A stretch of 64,000 nt of DNA from Sorghum bicolor. Taxonomy: Eukaryota; Streptophyta; Magnoliopsida; Poales; Poaceae. Shown here in pieces: positions 32,664-44,621 of the stretch (position 1 is the stretch's first letter; the number at the start of each line of letters is the position of its first letter). The notes under the pieces were generated by a model. It had not been told where the DNA came from. It saw only the letters and a program-made list of their open reading frames with translations, and did no database searches. The stretch spans positions 57,775,802 to 57,839,801 of the forward strand of contig NC_012871.2 of NCBI RefSeq assembly GCF_000003195.3, given 5' to 3'. Made by a program: the position numbers and the translations under genes.

Positions 32664-33012
32664 AATAGAGGAGCGGTAATTTCTTTTTTTCGTATTTTTT
32701 TAATTAAGGGTAAAAGGGTAAATTCATAATTGTAAAAATAATATTTTAAATAGCATAGTTAGGGTGTATGATTCAAGTACTATAGTTAATTAGATAAAAA
32801 TCTTCTTAAGTTTTTTTAAATAGAGGAGTGTATGTTCCACCCGCCGACGTCTATCAATGCGTGTTACAGGGAGCTGTTACCGCCGATGATATGGGTTAGG
32901 GTTTGACAGAACCTTATACAATGATGTTATTACCCTTCCATGAATTAAATCAAGAAAAAAAATTTAGTGGGAGCGATGGGAGACGATCCGAAGCGGTTCC
33001 AACCGTTGTAAA
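32664..33012. mobile_element. TIR element R1, copy 2, right part
   Basis: Continues the 8030-8126 fragment: AATAGAGGAGCGGTAATTTC matches AATAGAGGGGTGGTAATTC of copy 1 (3858 on). It ends in CCAACCGTTGTAAAAGG, the element's terminal repeat. It shows the preinsertion target of the CACTA element. Confidence 0.75.
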
Positions 33013-33287
33013 AGGTCTCCAATTGAGATAATCGTAAGCCAATCGTTATGATTAGCATAAGTGTTATGATATATTAGACATGTTATATTAGGTCCGGAGC
33101 AAAAGAAGAAACAGTCCAAAGACCGGAGAAGAAATAGTGAAGAAATGAAGAAACCAACGAAGGAAGACCAGAGCGGATAATAGTAATACAGCGGTAAAGA
33201 AATTAAACACGTCGTACAGGCCAGCCGTACTGGACAGGGATTCAGTGAGTCACAATGTAACTTACCTCCTCCATCCATTTCTCCAAA

Positions 33288-33766
33288 GCTTTATTTAGGC
33301 CTTGTTTAGTTCCAAAAAATTTCAACATTTTCCGTAACATCAAATCTTACGGCAAATGCATGAACCATTAAATATAGATAAAAATATAACTAATTGCATA
33401 GTTACCTGTAATTTACGAGAGGAATCTTTTGAGCCTAGTTAGTCCATGATTAGACAATAATTGTAAAAAAACGAAAGTGCTACAGTAGCCAAACTCAAAA
33501 ATTTTCGCGAACTAAACAAGGCCTTAGTTCCCAAAATTTTTTGTAAAATTTTAAAATTTTCATATTCTTTGTTACATCGAATCTTACGATACACGCATAA
33601 AGCATTAAATATAGATAAAAAATAATTAATTGCATAGTTTGTTTGTAATTTGCGAGCCACTAAATCTTTCGAGGCTAGTTAGTCCATGATTGGATAATAT
33701 TTGTCAAATACAAACGAAAATGCTACAGTGTCTATTTTGTAAAAAAAAATGGAACTAAATAAGGCC
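33288..33766 (+). mobile_element. GGCCTTGTTTAG MITE (outer), with a nested copy
   Basis: Its 5' end (GCTTTATTTA) is interrupted at a TTA; the body resumes at 33527 (GTTCCCAAAATTTT) and ends GGAACTAAATAAGGCCC at 33766. Common body motifs: TACATCGAATCTTACG, AGCATTAAATATAGA, GCTAGTTAGTCCATGATTGG. Confidence 0.8.
33298..33523 (+). mobile_element. GGCCTTGTTTAG MITE (nested, complete, 226 bp)
   Basis: Starts GGCCTTGTTTAGTTCC and ends GCGAACTAAACAAGGCC, flanked by TTA (33295-33297 and 33524-33526). TTA duplications and this TIR suit a PIF/Harbinger-type (Tourist-like) MITE. Confidence 0.88.
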
Positions 33767-33924
33767 CAAATCAGATCCAACCCTTCACATGAGACTTGTT
33801 GTTTTTTCGGATATAGATAGCATATAGCAGCATAATTCATAGCTTCAAAAAAGAAAAAAAACAATAATTCAGGTCCATAATTCAGATGGACATGTAGATA
33901 GCAGCTTATCAAAGCACAATCAAA

Positions 33925-34108
33925 CACAAGTCCAATCATAGACTAACTAGGCTTAAAAGATTCAGTGGCTCGCAAATTATAGACAACTGTATAATTAATT
34001 ATTTTTTATTTATATTTAATGTTTTATGTATGTACCGTAAGATTCGATGTAATGGAGAATATAAAAAATTTAAAATTCTACAAAAAATTTCGAAACTAAA
34101 CAAAGTCT
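33925..34108 (-). mobile_element. GGCCTTGTTTAG MITE, inverted partial copy
   Basis: Reverse-orientation body ending TTTCGAAACTAAACAAAGTC; part of the inverted duplication. Confidence 0.75.
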
Positions 34109-34182
34109 TGAAGAAATAGATAGAGGAGGTAAGTTACGTCGTGACTTGCTCAAGGCAAGTCACCCAATCCCTGTCCAGCCGT

Positions 34183-35081
34183 ACTATTGTGCGTATTGTT
34201 CGTAACAGAGGACAAAACAGTTCGGCGGTTCAACCAGTAGCAGATCAAAGCATAGACTATAGCCAATTCACTTACTATCCATACAATCAAACCGGAAAAA
34301 CTCTAAATTATTTCAAAATATTTCATATTTTTCATATAAACTCTAAATTAGAAAAATAAAATATCCATTTTGATTATTTTGACTAGGATTTTGCAATGGT
34401 ACACTCTATTTCGATATTTGATATTTGTTCACAATGGTGAATTTTTTAATTAATATCCAAGTCCTGTTTGCATCAATTCGTAAGTGCTCCAAATAATATC
34501 TTTTCATGCACATTTTCTGACATATCTTGTAAAAAACAACTTTAGAGCAATCAAAACTTGTGAACCTTGTTAATATAGACTTATCTTGCTATGATGCAAT
34601 ATGAAATGTTGCCGATTTATTATCTTTTAGTGGTGAGACTATTTGAGTTAAAAACCACCAACATACACATGCTAATTTTGTAGTACCTGTTGTGCACTTG
34701 TAGCTAGATTATAATTGGACACTTGTGTTCTTTATCAGCTTATTTGTACATGTGAACAACTATGTGTTGCTAATTATCTATTGAATATCACTCTATTGCA
34801 CCTATTTGAAGTATTCGCATGAGGTTTAATTCATCCGCTCCAAAACTACCAAACTTTCGGTTTTTAACGGTTAGACCAGTGAACCGGCAAACTGACGCTA
34901 GTTTGATATTCATATTCGGTGTTGTCCTAAACTCCTAATAACTATGACAAGGAGCCGATAAATGTCTAATGCAAGGACAATCAACCGAGACGAGGCAACA
35001 ATATTTCTCATTCTGATTTTTGCATGAGACAATTAGGATTCTATCCAACCAATATTGTGTTACAGTAACAAAGCAAATTAA
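34183..35081. other. Non-coding stretch
   Basis: AT-rich with no ORF or clear element ends. Confidence 0.4.
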
Positions 35082-35356
35082 GGTTAGTCTTAGTAGAAAT
35101 TTCATCTATATTTAATAGATTGACACATAGACTTTTTTTATGACATGGCAGCATTTTTAAGAAAAGAGAGAAGAAGCGCTCTTGTTATGATTATCAACTC
35201 TCTATGAGTCATGAAATTAAATCATGAAATTAAATGTTTATAAAGACGTAGAATGAAACTTTTTATTAAGAGTAGGTGGTTTCATCATGTTTTATTTCAT
35301 TCTATTTAACATGACAATTTTAGAAACAACACCACACAAGTCCTTACTAAGACCAG
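35082..35356. mobile_element. Small MITE with GGTTAGTCTTAGTA ends
   Basis: The left end GGTTAGTCTTAGTA pairs with TACTAAGACCAGC on the right; the interior is AT-rich and non-coding. Family not assigned. Confidence 0.5.
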
Positions 35357-35531
35357 CTAAGTAAAGCCTAGGCCAAGTGACTGACACCGCTAGGAAAATC
35401 CACTAGATATTTAATTAGACAAGAACCTATCAAAATTGGATGTTTTTAACCTCAATTTTTACGATAGTCCAATCCTCATTCACAAAACAAGATTTTTTAA
35501 TGCCTCGACTTTTGAAACTGTTTTCCTTTTA

Positions 35532-36010
35532 GACCTTGTTTACTTTCAAAAAAATTTGCAAAATAGAAATTTGTTTGTTTTTGACAAATATTGTTCAATA
35601 ATGGACTAATTAGGCTCAGACCTTGTTTAGTTCACCCCAAAAATAAAAAACTTTTAAAATTCTCCATCACATCGAATCTTGCGACACATGCATAGAGCAT
35701 TAAATATAAATAAAAACAAAAAATAATTGCACAATTTGCCTGTAAATCGCGAGATGAATCTTTTAAGCCTACTTACTCTATGATTGGACAACGTTTATCA
35801 AATAAAAACGAAAATGCTACAACACCAAAATCCAAAAACTTTTTGAATCTAAACAAGGCCTTCAAAAGATTCGTCTCACAAATTACAGATAAACTGTGCA
35901 ATTAGTTATTATTTTTATCTATATTTAATGTTTCATACATGTGCCGCAAGATACGATGTGACGAAAAATCTGAAACTTTTTATAAATTTTTTTGGGAACT
36001 ACGCAAGGCC
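35532..36010 (+). mobile_element. GGCCTTGTTTAG MITE (outer), with a nested copy
   Basis: Starts GACCTTGTTTACTTTC and ends GGGAACTACGCAAGGCC, flanked by TTA on both sides (35529-35531, 36011-36013). Interrupted at 35619-35861 by another copy. Confidence 0.85.
35619..35861 (+). mobile_element. GGCCTTGTTTAG MITE (nested, 243 bp)
   Basis: Inserted into the GGCTCAAAAGATTCG stretch of the outer copy; TCA is duplicated (35616-35618 and 35862-35864). Confidence 0.85.
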
Positions 36011-36250
36011 TTATATCCCGAGCAGGTTTTTTTTTCCTGAGAAACTCCTAAACAGTTTTATGCGACATGAAGATGAAGCCAGGGCAACCACATCATGTCC
36101 AAGGAAAACAAGAGCCCAACTAACAAAAGGCCCAACTGGCCACCTATGTGCCCTAACAGCCTCCGAGATCTGCGGCACAAACACTCTCGCGTCCCCTTCG
36201 CCGCCGACAGAGCACCACCCTCAAGCGCGGTCGCCACTCACTCGGCTCCG

Positions 36251-36728
36251 ATGGCCGCGAAGCCGACATCATTCACGTGCCCTGAGTGCAACAAGAAGTT
36301 CGATACGCTGGTCCTCTGGTCCGTGCATGTGCAAGCGTGCCAGAAGCGCAAGGCGCAAGAGGCGAGCGCGTCTAAGGCCAAATAATTAGAGCCAAGTTAC
36401 ACAATAAGTTATCTCCTACTTGTCACTAAAACACATTCTCTTTCTTCTTTCTTCTCACAACATTTGCTTTTTAGGCCCACTACTACCTATGCATCCGTGC
36501 CCAGCTTGGTGCTTAACTAAAAGCCAAGCTATCATCTCTCATCTTTTCTCTCCAACACATCACCATTAGCTTGGCTATAAGCCTACCTGCTCTAAGCGAG
36601 CGCAGACCGCCGAGCAGGCACGCCAGACGGAGCTTGCAGAGAACCCGACTGCAGCGGAAAGGCGCGCTCGCGAGCGCGAGACCCAAGAGAGGGCAAGGCG
36701 CGGTGCGCGGGCCACCAACGAGATTTAA
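36251..36728 (+). pseudogene. Small C2HC zinc-finger gene interrupted by a MITE
   Basis: ATG 36251 opens a 44-codon frame with a finger-like CPECNKKFDTLVLWSVHVQAC pattern (C-x2-C-x12-H-x3-C, about residues 10-30), followed by KRKAQEASASKAK and a stop at 36386. The stop lies at the left end of a 209-bp insert with TTAGAGC...GCTCTAA ends. Right after the insert a clean frame (36594-36728) encodes AQTAEQARQTELAENP and an Arg/Glu-rich helix ending in TAA. This looks like the other half of the same ORF. A leader of about 190 bp with C-rich composition precedes the ATG. The finger alone might still be translated. Function unknown; nucleic-acid binding is only a guess from the finger. Confidence 0.55.
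36386..36594. mobile_element. MITE with TTAGAGC/GCTCTAA ends inside the zinc-finger ORF
   Basis: Terminal repeats TTAGAGC...GCTCTAA and subterminal GCCAAG/CTTGGC; no coding capacity. The target duplication is ambiguous. Confidence 0.6.
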
Positions 36729-37872
36729 GGTGAGTGGATCTCTTGCGAAGAGTATATTTCCTTGCGGCTTTGATTTATCCATTTTTCAACTGAAGGGGGA
36801 AACTTTCGGCTGATGCGATAGATGCTATTATTGCGGTCAGAAGTCAATAATTCGTAGCTTCACGTGAGGATGAAACTGGCAGGATTTAGTCGGGTTTTTT
36901 TTGTAAAAAAAAGGGAAATAGTTGGGTTTATACCGAATAAAATCGTATAACATGATTAAGGGCTGACAGGCAGTGCCTGTCCAGACAACAAATCCTGCCC
37001 AGGCGTCCAATTTGGACACATTCACAGACAGGTGCGGCAAGCTCATATTCATCTCAATAAACAATTTTAAAATGCTAGCGTCAAGTCGTTATATGAAGTA
37101 TGCCTGCTTATCCATGCATTGCTCACTTACTGCTGGACCCTTTACACCGAGTGATTTTATCCCCGTTCTCATAACCGGCAGCACAGCATCATGAAAAAAG
37201 TTCTTGCACAGTATGGCAAAAGGGACATCCAAGTATAAGCATTGCATTCCCATTCTTTTTTTTAGAAAGTACAGCAATAGCATGGCCGCATTCTTTTATG
37301 AGACAATGACATTGCAATCCCATTCGCAACACAGAAAAACAGCAAGGAGAAATACTTTTCAATGGTATCACCATTCTCAATTGAAATAGCAGCATAGAGC
37401 ACTGCAGTCAATAGTTTTGCAACATGTACTAACCTTATATATGCCCATCTAACACTAGCTCGCACATATTTAAGATTTTAATCTTCTGTCTGCAAGGTTA
37501 CACCAAGTGGTACTTGGACTTGGATCCTCTCATGTCTAGGTACATTTACCATGTGTTTGATAATATATAGACATGATTACATGAAACAGAAAGAAAAAAT
37601 ACAGAAATAAGTACCTCTAGAACTGGAAGATCATTATCCAAATTAGTTCCTGGCTCATCCAATTATCCAAACCCTAGTAAATTCATGAGGTTAGTGTCAA
37701 CATAGAAGGAAGACAGTGCTCACATCCAACAGATTCTGTTCTTGGACTTTTTCTATTAGACCAATTCCTTCAAGGACATTTGTACCGTCATACACGCACC
37801 TCTCTTTTGAACCTCAGTTTTCATAAATCAATAAGAAGCTTTCATCAAGAATCAAGAGGGGCAAAGATATCC
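36729..37872. other. Non-coding stretch
   Basis: Only short overlapping ORFs. No domain or transposon ends recognised. Confidence 0.4.
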
Positions 37873-37874
37873 TA

Positions 37875-38302
37875 AGAGCATCTCCAATAGTTTTCAAAAC
37901 CAACTCCTAATCTTGAATTTTTGGCAACGTTAAAAAAAACTGCTCTTCAACAACTCCCTATCTCCCAATCTTTCCGCGCTTGAAAAAATCTACCTAATCG
38001 TGTGGATAAATACGCAGGCATATCCATCAGCCAATCCAAAGGTGAAAGTACATGGAGAAGAATAAGGAGTAGGACAGGGTTCCTAATGCAAATGTACAAG
38101 AGAGAATGGAAGTATAAAATTGGTTGGGTGATTTAGACAGTTCAAGATTCCTGATGCAAAATTACCTTCTACCTTTTAGGAACAAGACTTTTATAAATGG
38201 TTGGAGGAAGCCAACAAATATGCTCCCAACTTCTTTTAGTCACTTGGAAAACTCATTAATTTACCAAGTGAATTTTTTTAGAAACTATTGGAGATGCTCT
38301 AA
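37875..38302. mobile_element. MITE with AGAGCATCTCCAATAG ends
   Basis: AAGAGCATCTCCAATAGTTT at the left and AAACTATTGGAGATGCTCT at the right form a near-perfect terminal repeat. The interior is non-coding. This terminus is widespread in grasses; superfamily left open. Confidence 0.8.
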
Positions 38303-39023
38303 GGTATAAAGCCTTCTCAGAAATTTCAGTGTGTCTAACAGCTAATATACAGCTCTATAGAGCTTCAGCTTAGAAGTTCTGCTAACTATCCAACTGGTGC
38401 ATGTTTCGACAACCAAGTAATCATCATCATATATCAAAAATATTGAACAAAAAAGAAACTGAACATATAGCTACCCAAGAAACTGATAACTGGATGTCAA
38501 TATATACTGAGATTTGTTTAACTAAACGTTTAGCTTCTTAGGGTGCATTTGTTTGCCTGGACCAACTGGGCCACTGCGCCCTAGAGGTGCAACCTGGGCA
38601 TGGTAGTAGTATTGAATCGATTCAAGCAAATTTGCTGCCTTTTCCGCTACCAGTATTTGCTAGGATCTAAACACATGGGGCCAATTAGCATCTTCTCCAT
38701 TCACAGGTTCTAGAATGCAAGCTATCTCTTGTGTTATGTACTGTATTCGTTTTTGGCTGCTTATATATGGTGTTGAAATTGATGTATTATCAGACTGTAA
38801 ATTAGCAGAGATGTAATTTTATTTATTTGCCTCGTTTATAGTTGTTGCATTGGTCTAGTTTTAAAATTTCCACCAGTCTCCTCCAACAATAGTATTGAAT
38901 ATGACTTTTCCTAAATACTATAGTATACTACTTGTTTTACAACCTGTCCAGAAATGGCTAGATCTTATACTTTGGATGTGTATTAACTAAGTAGAGTTTC
39001 ATGTCATCTAAACTGGAGCTCTT

Positions 39024-39620
39024 CAGTGGCGGAGGGTGAGCCAAATTAAGGGGGGGGGGATTTTTTTTAAAAAAAATAGAGAGTGAACAGTAATTGACAC
39101 CAAAAATGAATGACAATGCATATATATCATTAATATATACATTTATATGAATATTTATAACTATTCACATACTCATACCACACGGTTGTAGAGATTGTTA
39201 GCCTAATCATTACCAAAATACAATTGGCCCGTGGCCATAGGGGCTGTTAGACAAAAGACAAGACATGGACACCAAAATATATAAGTTAGACATACGACTA
39301 CAGCTTAGAGGTCTGCTCTTCTTTTCTTCAAATTTTTGAAATCTGTGATTATATCATCAATCATAGGTAGTGTCCTGCAATTTCACCTTCGATCTGAACC
39401 AACAAGTTATTGGCAAGGAAATCATCTTCCATCTTGTTGCACAGTCTTGTCTTGGTTATCTTCAAAATAGAGAAAGCACTGCCTCCTACGTGAGTGCCTA
39501 AATGGGCTGGTGGCTATTGCTACACTGCAGCTATCCTATATTCCTATTGGGCCTTAAGAAATTGTTTCGAGGGAAGGGGGGCCGGGAGCCCAGTTTCGCC
39601 TCTACTGGGCTCCGCCCGTG
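39024..39620. mobile_element. hAT-type element, 597 bp, TSD GAGCTCTT
   Basis: Ends CAGTGGCGGAG...CTCCGCCCGTG (TIR with two mismatches) and a perfect 8-bp duplication GAGCTCTT at 39016-39023 and 39621-39628. Non-autonomous. Confidence 0.85.
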
Positions 39621-40645
39621 GAGCTCTTGTTTTCAATTTATTTTGCATGGTCATTAGTTATTACTATGGGTAGGTCAATGCAACAGCTAATGCTGATGCT
39701 TTCCTTGCTCAAGTCTTCTTTTTTTTGGGTTTTATTCAGCGTTTAGGATGAAACACTCTTGAGCAGTTGTCTCTTGCATCTGTTCAGGTTGTAAACAGGG
39801 TTAAAGTAGCAGGTTTGCATGATTCCTTTGTTAGGATGTTATTTTTTGATATGAAATATTTAACATTTGGTTGAAGGGCATGTTCCGGCTGGCATAACTC
39901 ATGTATGTTCTTTCTTGCTAATAATGCACAACTCATGTCTCTCACTGTGATTACAACTTTTGTCCAGCCTGCTTTGATGAACAATTTTTGTGCCAATGAT
40001 GTGCATGATGCCTATGATGTGGCTTCAGCTGTTTTATTACTGAAATTATTATCGATCTGTATGCCGGTTTCTTGATGTTGTGGCCAGGCAAATAAACAGG
40101 CCTTTTTCCTACCCTGCGTTACTACCTTTGCCACTTTGTTTGAGCAGTGCTTACTTTGTAGTTCACTAGATTTGGGTTTTCAAGTAGTGCCACCAGTGAT
40201 TAAATAATTTTCCTTAGCTTATTTGTCCTGGCTGGTTATTTGTGGGGAATAATTCAAGGACGTTACTTGAAAGGCCTATGATGACATCTTAATTTTGAAG
40301 AGTTAGCTCTCTCTTCTCATTTGGATCTTAATTTTTTTGATGGATTGTCCAATTATGTGCTATCTGGATGACCAGTTCTTATTAGCTGTTCCTCTTTACT
40401 GTTTTTTGTGCTCCAGGACTTTAAACCCTAATCAAGAGGTGGCACTACTTGTTCTTCTGCTAATATTCTGTTCTTATGCCTACGGTCATTGCTACTACCT
40501 ACCGCTTTTGTGCAACTAGGCCTTTATGCTGGTTTCTTCTAGTTCTATCCGGGCAAACAAACAGACCTATGTTACAACCAGTGCTTATAGCTCTTTTAAC
40601 TGAGATGGTTATAGCTCGTTTAGCTAGATTCTGTACTCTGGAATT

Positions 40646-41495
40646 ATGTATTCAACTTGTTCAATACGTGTTGTTATCTATGATCTATGGAATGTTCTCA
40701 AGATGTACTTGGATAACAGCATGTGTATCTCTTGTAACTGTGATCGTTATAATTGCTAGTGACAATGATTTCAGGTCGACTGGTCGAAGCTGGTCGCTCT
40801 AGGACCGACCAGGCGATTAATCGAGATTAATCGTCGACCAGGGCGATTAATCGCCCTGGTCGACCCTGGTCGTCCACCTGGTCGTCCAGCTATTTCAGGG
40901 CATATATGCCTATATATATACCTCTATATATACTATATAATATACACAATCAAGCTAGCATCAATACTACATTAGTGTTTAGATAGTGAATTACTTGTGG
41001 GAGTTGGTTTCTTCTCTTTTCTGCACTGTCCAGAGGTCCATATTGCTGTCCCAAACCCCCCCTGCAGCCCCTCTATTCTATCTAAACCCTAACAGGCCAA
41101 AAACTTAAAGCCCATTAGCCCAGTCCCAGTTAGAAAAGGCCCAAAAAAACAGGAGCCTGGTCGTCCATCTTACCTGGTCGTCCGATTAATCGACGATTAG
41201 TCGGACGACCAGCTTTCTGGTCGAACTAATCGAGTCGGACCTTCTAATCGAATCCTAGGAGCGACCAGGACGATTAATCACGATTAATCGGACGACCTGA
41301 AATCATTGGCTAGTGATCTATTAGGTTAGTTTATGTGCTGTTAAAACTGAATGGAAAATTGCCTGTAGGAATTATGTATTCAACTTGTTCAATACGTGTT
41401 GTTATCTATGATCTATGAAATGTGCTCAAGATGTACTTTTGGATAACAGCATGTGTATCTCTTGTAACTGTGATCATTATAATTGCTAGTGATGT
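40646..41495. repeat. Direct duplication of a ~120-bp host segment
   Basis: GAATTATGTATTCAACTTG through AATTGCTAGTGA occurs at about 40640-40762 and again at about 41368-41495, with few differences. The hAT element at 40763 sits at the end of the first copy. Confidence 0.75.
40763..41308. mobile_element. hAT-type element, 546 bp, TSD GCTAGTGA
   Basis: Perfect 16-bp terminal repeat CAATGATTTCAGGTCG, with an 8-bp duplication GCTAGTGA at 40755-40762 and 41309-41316. Subterminal regions are packed with GGTCGTCC and CGATTAATCG palindromes, suggestive of transposase binding sites. Confidence 0.88.
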
Positions 41496-41797
41496 ATTAG
41501 GTTAGTACAACTATTTAGTTTGAACTCCTACAATATGTGCTGTTAAAACTGAATGGAAAATTGCCTGTATCCAAGTATGGGCTGTGCAGGCAAACAAACA
41601 GCTTCCCAATGTGGTAGTTGATGGTAGTTGGGGAAATCTGACACTTGGGCCAGGCAAACAAACACCATCACACCACCAGGCAGCCCCTGCTTGGGCCAGA
41701 CAAACAAACATGCCCAGTTGCACCGCTTGGGCCTGTCTAGAGCTGGCCAGGCCAGGCTGGTAAGCGCCAGCCATCCAGGCAAACAAACAGGCCCTTA

Positions 41798-43522
41798 GGG
41801 TCTGATTGGTTCATAGCCAAATTTTAGTTACCAAAACTTAGGCAAGCCAAGGATTTGGCCTCTATTTGGTTTGTTACCAAAATTTACCAATACCTCACAT
41901 TTAACTTGCCAAATCTGTAGCAAATATTTCTGACCAACTTTTGGCAAATTTTGGTGCCCAAACCTTTGGCCTGAGTAGGCACTTAATAGTCAAACATACA
42001 TGTAATATATTGCATTACTCTGCTTATCAGAACATTACCAGCAGAGTATGTGTGGTTTTCGCAGTTTTCCTCATTAGACATGTTGTTCACAGCTTATTTT
42101 GATCACTTATGGGCAATTTTAAATGGTGCAGGAAATGGAACCGGCAAACCAGCCAAAGAGGCAAAGAAGAGAGATTTTGGCATTTTGACACAGAAGAGAC
42201 ATGTTGTTCACAGCTTGTTATTGAACATTTAAATTTGAACTAGTTCTGAGACATGTTGATCCATCCATGACATTTTGGCATGGCAATAATAAATATCATA
42301 TGGTGTGAGACTCTTAGAGATTCTTAATGTCTGGTTTAATTCTTGAGATATGGTGCTTCAGAAGTATGGAAATAGGCATGCTCATTTTCTTGGTACATGT
42401 AAAGTTGTTTAGGGCAGTGAAGAGAAGTATGGTGTAATTTATCAATCCCTGTCGCTGACCTCACCTTACGCCCAGCTTGCCATGTCTCACTAGCACCATG
42501 TTATGGCTATGTCGCTACATCGAAGCCATCCTATGTGAGACCATGGGTACTAGGTTTAGGTGTGGTATGTGAGATGACCTAGGAGAGCATTGGTCAGCCA
42601 GAGAGGAATAGACTGGCTGACATGTGCATTATGGTTCCCTAGAGACACTAGGCTGCTTGTTGGACCAAGGAGACAAGTGAAGCAATGGAAAGCAATGTCG
42701 TTAGTTCTAATTTTGCACTCATGATCGAAACCGACACCAAACAATCAACAAATAGATCAAATCTATGGCCAAACTAATCAACAAAAACACCCAAACCAAG
42801 ATTTGGTTATCTCGGTTTGGTTCATCTTTGTGTTCTATATTGGTGTTTCTTTACCCACCTGTAGTTTTGACCCAATGACACGTAACACGGCGTGGAATCT
42901 AGTGACAAAAATATTTACTAGCTCTAGTGGCATCTTGTGGATCGCACGTGCACATAGTTGCTCTAGTTAACTTAACACATGTATCTTTAGTTTGACCAAA
43001 TTTATAGAAAAGAACAATATTATTTTTGACGTCATATAAGCTCCATTAGAAAAATTATGGAACGTATTTTTATAACTTACCTTTTTGATGTGATAGAAGT
43101 TAATATGTTTCCCTATAATTTGTGAAACATGAGGTAGATTGACTTAGGTCAAATGAAAATGCGCTATATTTCACGATTGAGGGAGTATCTAGACGTGTAG
43201 CAAAAGATATGTACCTAGAAAAGCTAGAACGAATTACAATTTAGAACGGCGGGAGTATATTTAAATTGCAGTTATAAAGTGCAACAGTGTCAAGTGTGTG
43301 CACAAAGTATGGTGTGAACTATCTAAGTTCCTTCTACTTTCCCTTGTAATATCCATTAGAATGATGTGAAGAAAGAAAAGGAAGTGAGTCCTACAGGATC
43401 ATTCACAGGAGAAATTGAAACATGATCATCCCTGTATTGGACCCATACTAAATTAAGCATTGTTTGAACATGTTAAGTAACACAAAAAAGAAAGAAAGAA
43501 AGTCTCTAATGTTCAATGAGAC
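41798..43522. other. Non-coding stretch with eroded MITE sequence
   Basis: 41800-41990 resembles a degraded MITE (ACCAAAATTT, TTTGGCAAATTTTGG). The 17-mer ACATGTTGTTCACAGCT occurs twice, near 42078 and 42199. 42960-43190 looks like a Stowaway remnant ending GAGGGAGTAT. No gene. Confidence 0.4.
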
Positions 43523-43525
43523 TAA

Positions 43526-43762
43526 GGCTCTGTCTGGAAATCATAAGAATATAAGAATCCAGATAATGGCTATAGCTTATAAGAATCTAAATTATGACTA
43601 CAAACAGCTAGATTGTTTGGACCCCTGGATCATAAGGTGGTTGCATGGGTGCTTGTCTATAAACTCAAAATAGCTAGTTAAAGGGAGATAGTAGGATTGT
43701 AAGAACCAGCTCTGGATTTTTTTACCTGGATTCCATAATCCATAGATGACCCATACAGGACC
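43526..43762. mobile_element. Tourist-like MITE, TSD TAA
   Basis: GGCTCTGTCTGG at the left and CCATACAGGACC at the right form an imperfect inverted repeat flanked by TAA (43523-43525 and 43763-43765). Confidence 0.6.
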
Positions 43763-43765
43763 TAA

Positions 43766-44621
43766 GCAACCTACTACATAAACAATTCCACTGTAGAAAA
43801 AAACACAACTTCTATCTAGACAATTTGAGGTAATAAAAACAAAGATAAAAAAGAGAACATTCTCAACTATATTTCACGATCAATTGATTTCGTGCAAAGA
43901 CTTATCTGACTTGTATCATCATTTGCAGGCAGCATAAAAAATGCTTGTGTCAAGAACCCATGTACCAAGATTATGTATCAGCTTATGAAGAAGCAAAAAG
44001 CTTATCTATCGACCACGGCAGAAGCTGACTCCACCTGACTTCTGTACGAGCTCAAATCTGCACAACAGCACAAGCATAAGTAGTGGTAAGGGTAGTGTCA
44101 CAACTCAGCATATATTAATAGAACAATAATTTATGCACTTGCTATGTTCTAAACTATAGGTCACTATAGCTTGTCCTAAGTCAAAACTTCCCTAACTTTA
44201 ACCAAGAGAACAGAAAATGTACCGACATCAGATTAATTTCACAAAATGTGGTGCATTTGTTTGAATTTTTAAATGTTGCTATATCTATCTAAAAACTTTA
44301 TCAAAGTTAGAAAGTTTGACTTATGGAACTATAATTTGGACGTTGCATAACAACTAAAACTTTTTGAAACAGTGCTGTATCACATGGATCAATTAAAATA
44401 TCTCTTTAAAAAGCAATGCCTAGCTCCACCTATGCAGCGTCTAGGAGTCTAGTTGCTGTGTACACATGAAACTGGAGCAAATTAGAGACGCAGATGAACC
44501 ACAGTTTTTTAAACTACAATATACTACTCATGTGTGTATGGTAACATTTTCTGATATGCATGCTAAATTTTCTTTATTTAATGACATGACATAGCCATGC
44601 CACCGATGGGTCTATTGACTA
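43766..44621. other. Non-coding stretch
   Basis: AT-rich; no ORF or repeat ends recognised. Confidence 0.4.

Larger units (their letters stand above)
33230..34182. repeat. Inverted duplication of a flank-plus-MITE block
   Basis: TGTAACTTACCTCCTCC and GGACAGGGATTC at 33232-33275 recur as reverse complement at about 34125-34178. The MITE adjoining each arm is also inverted and shares private variants such as GCGAGCCACT. The unpaired middle is roughly 33767-33925. The unit could fold into a long hairpin. Confidence 0.65.
38541..41794. mobile_element. PIF/Harbinger-like non-autonomous element, 3.25 kb
   Basis: The left end GGGTGCATTTGTTTGCCTGG and right end CCAGGCAAACAAACAGGCCC are inverted repeats, each flanked by TTA (38538-38540 and 41795-41797). 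Related motifs recur inside (CCAGGCAAATAAACAGGCC near 40085, GGGCAAACAAACAGACC near 40549). No transposase ORF. It contains two hAT elements. A compound of several related elements is also possible. Confidence 0.6.
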
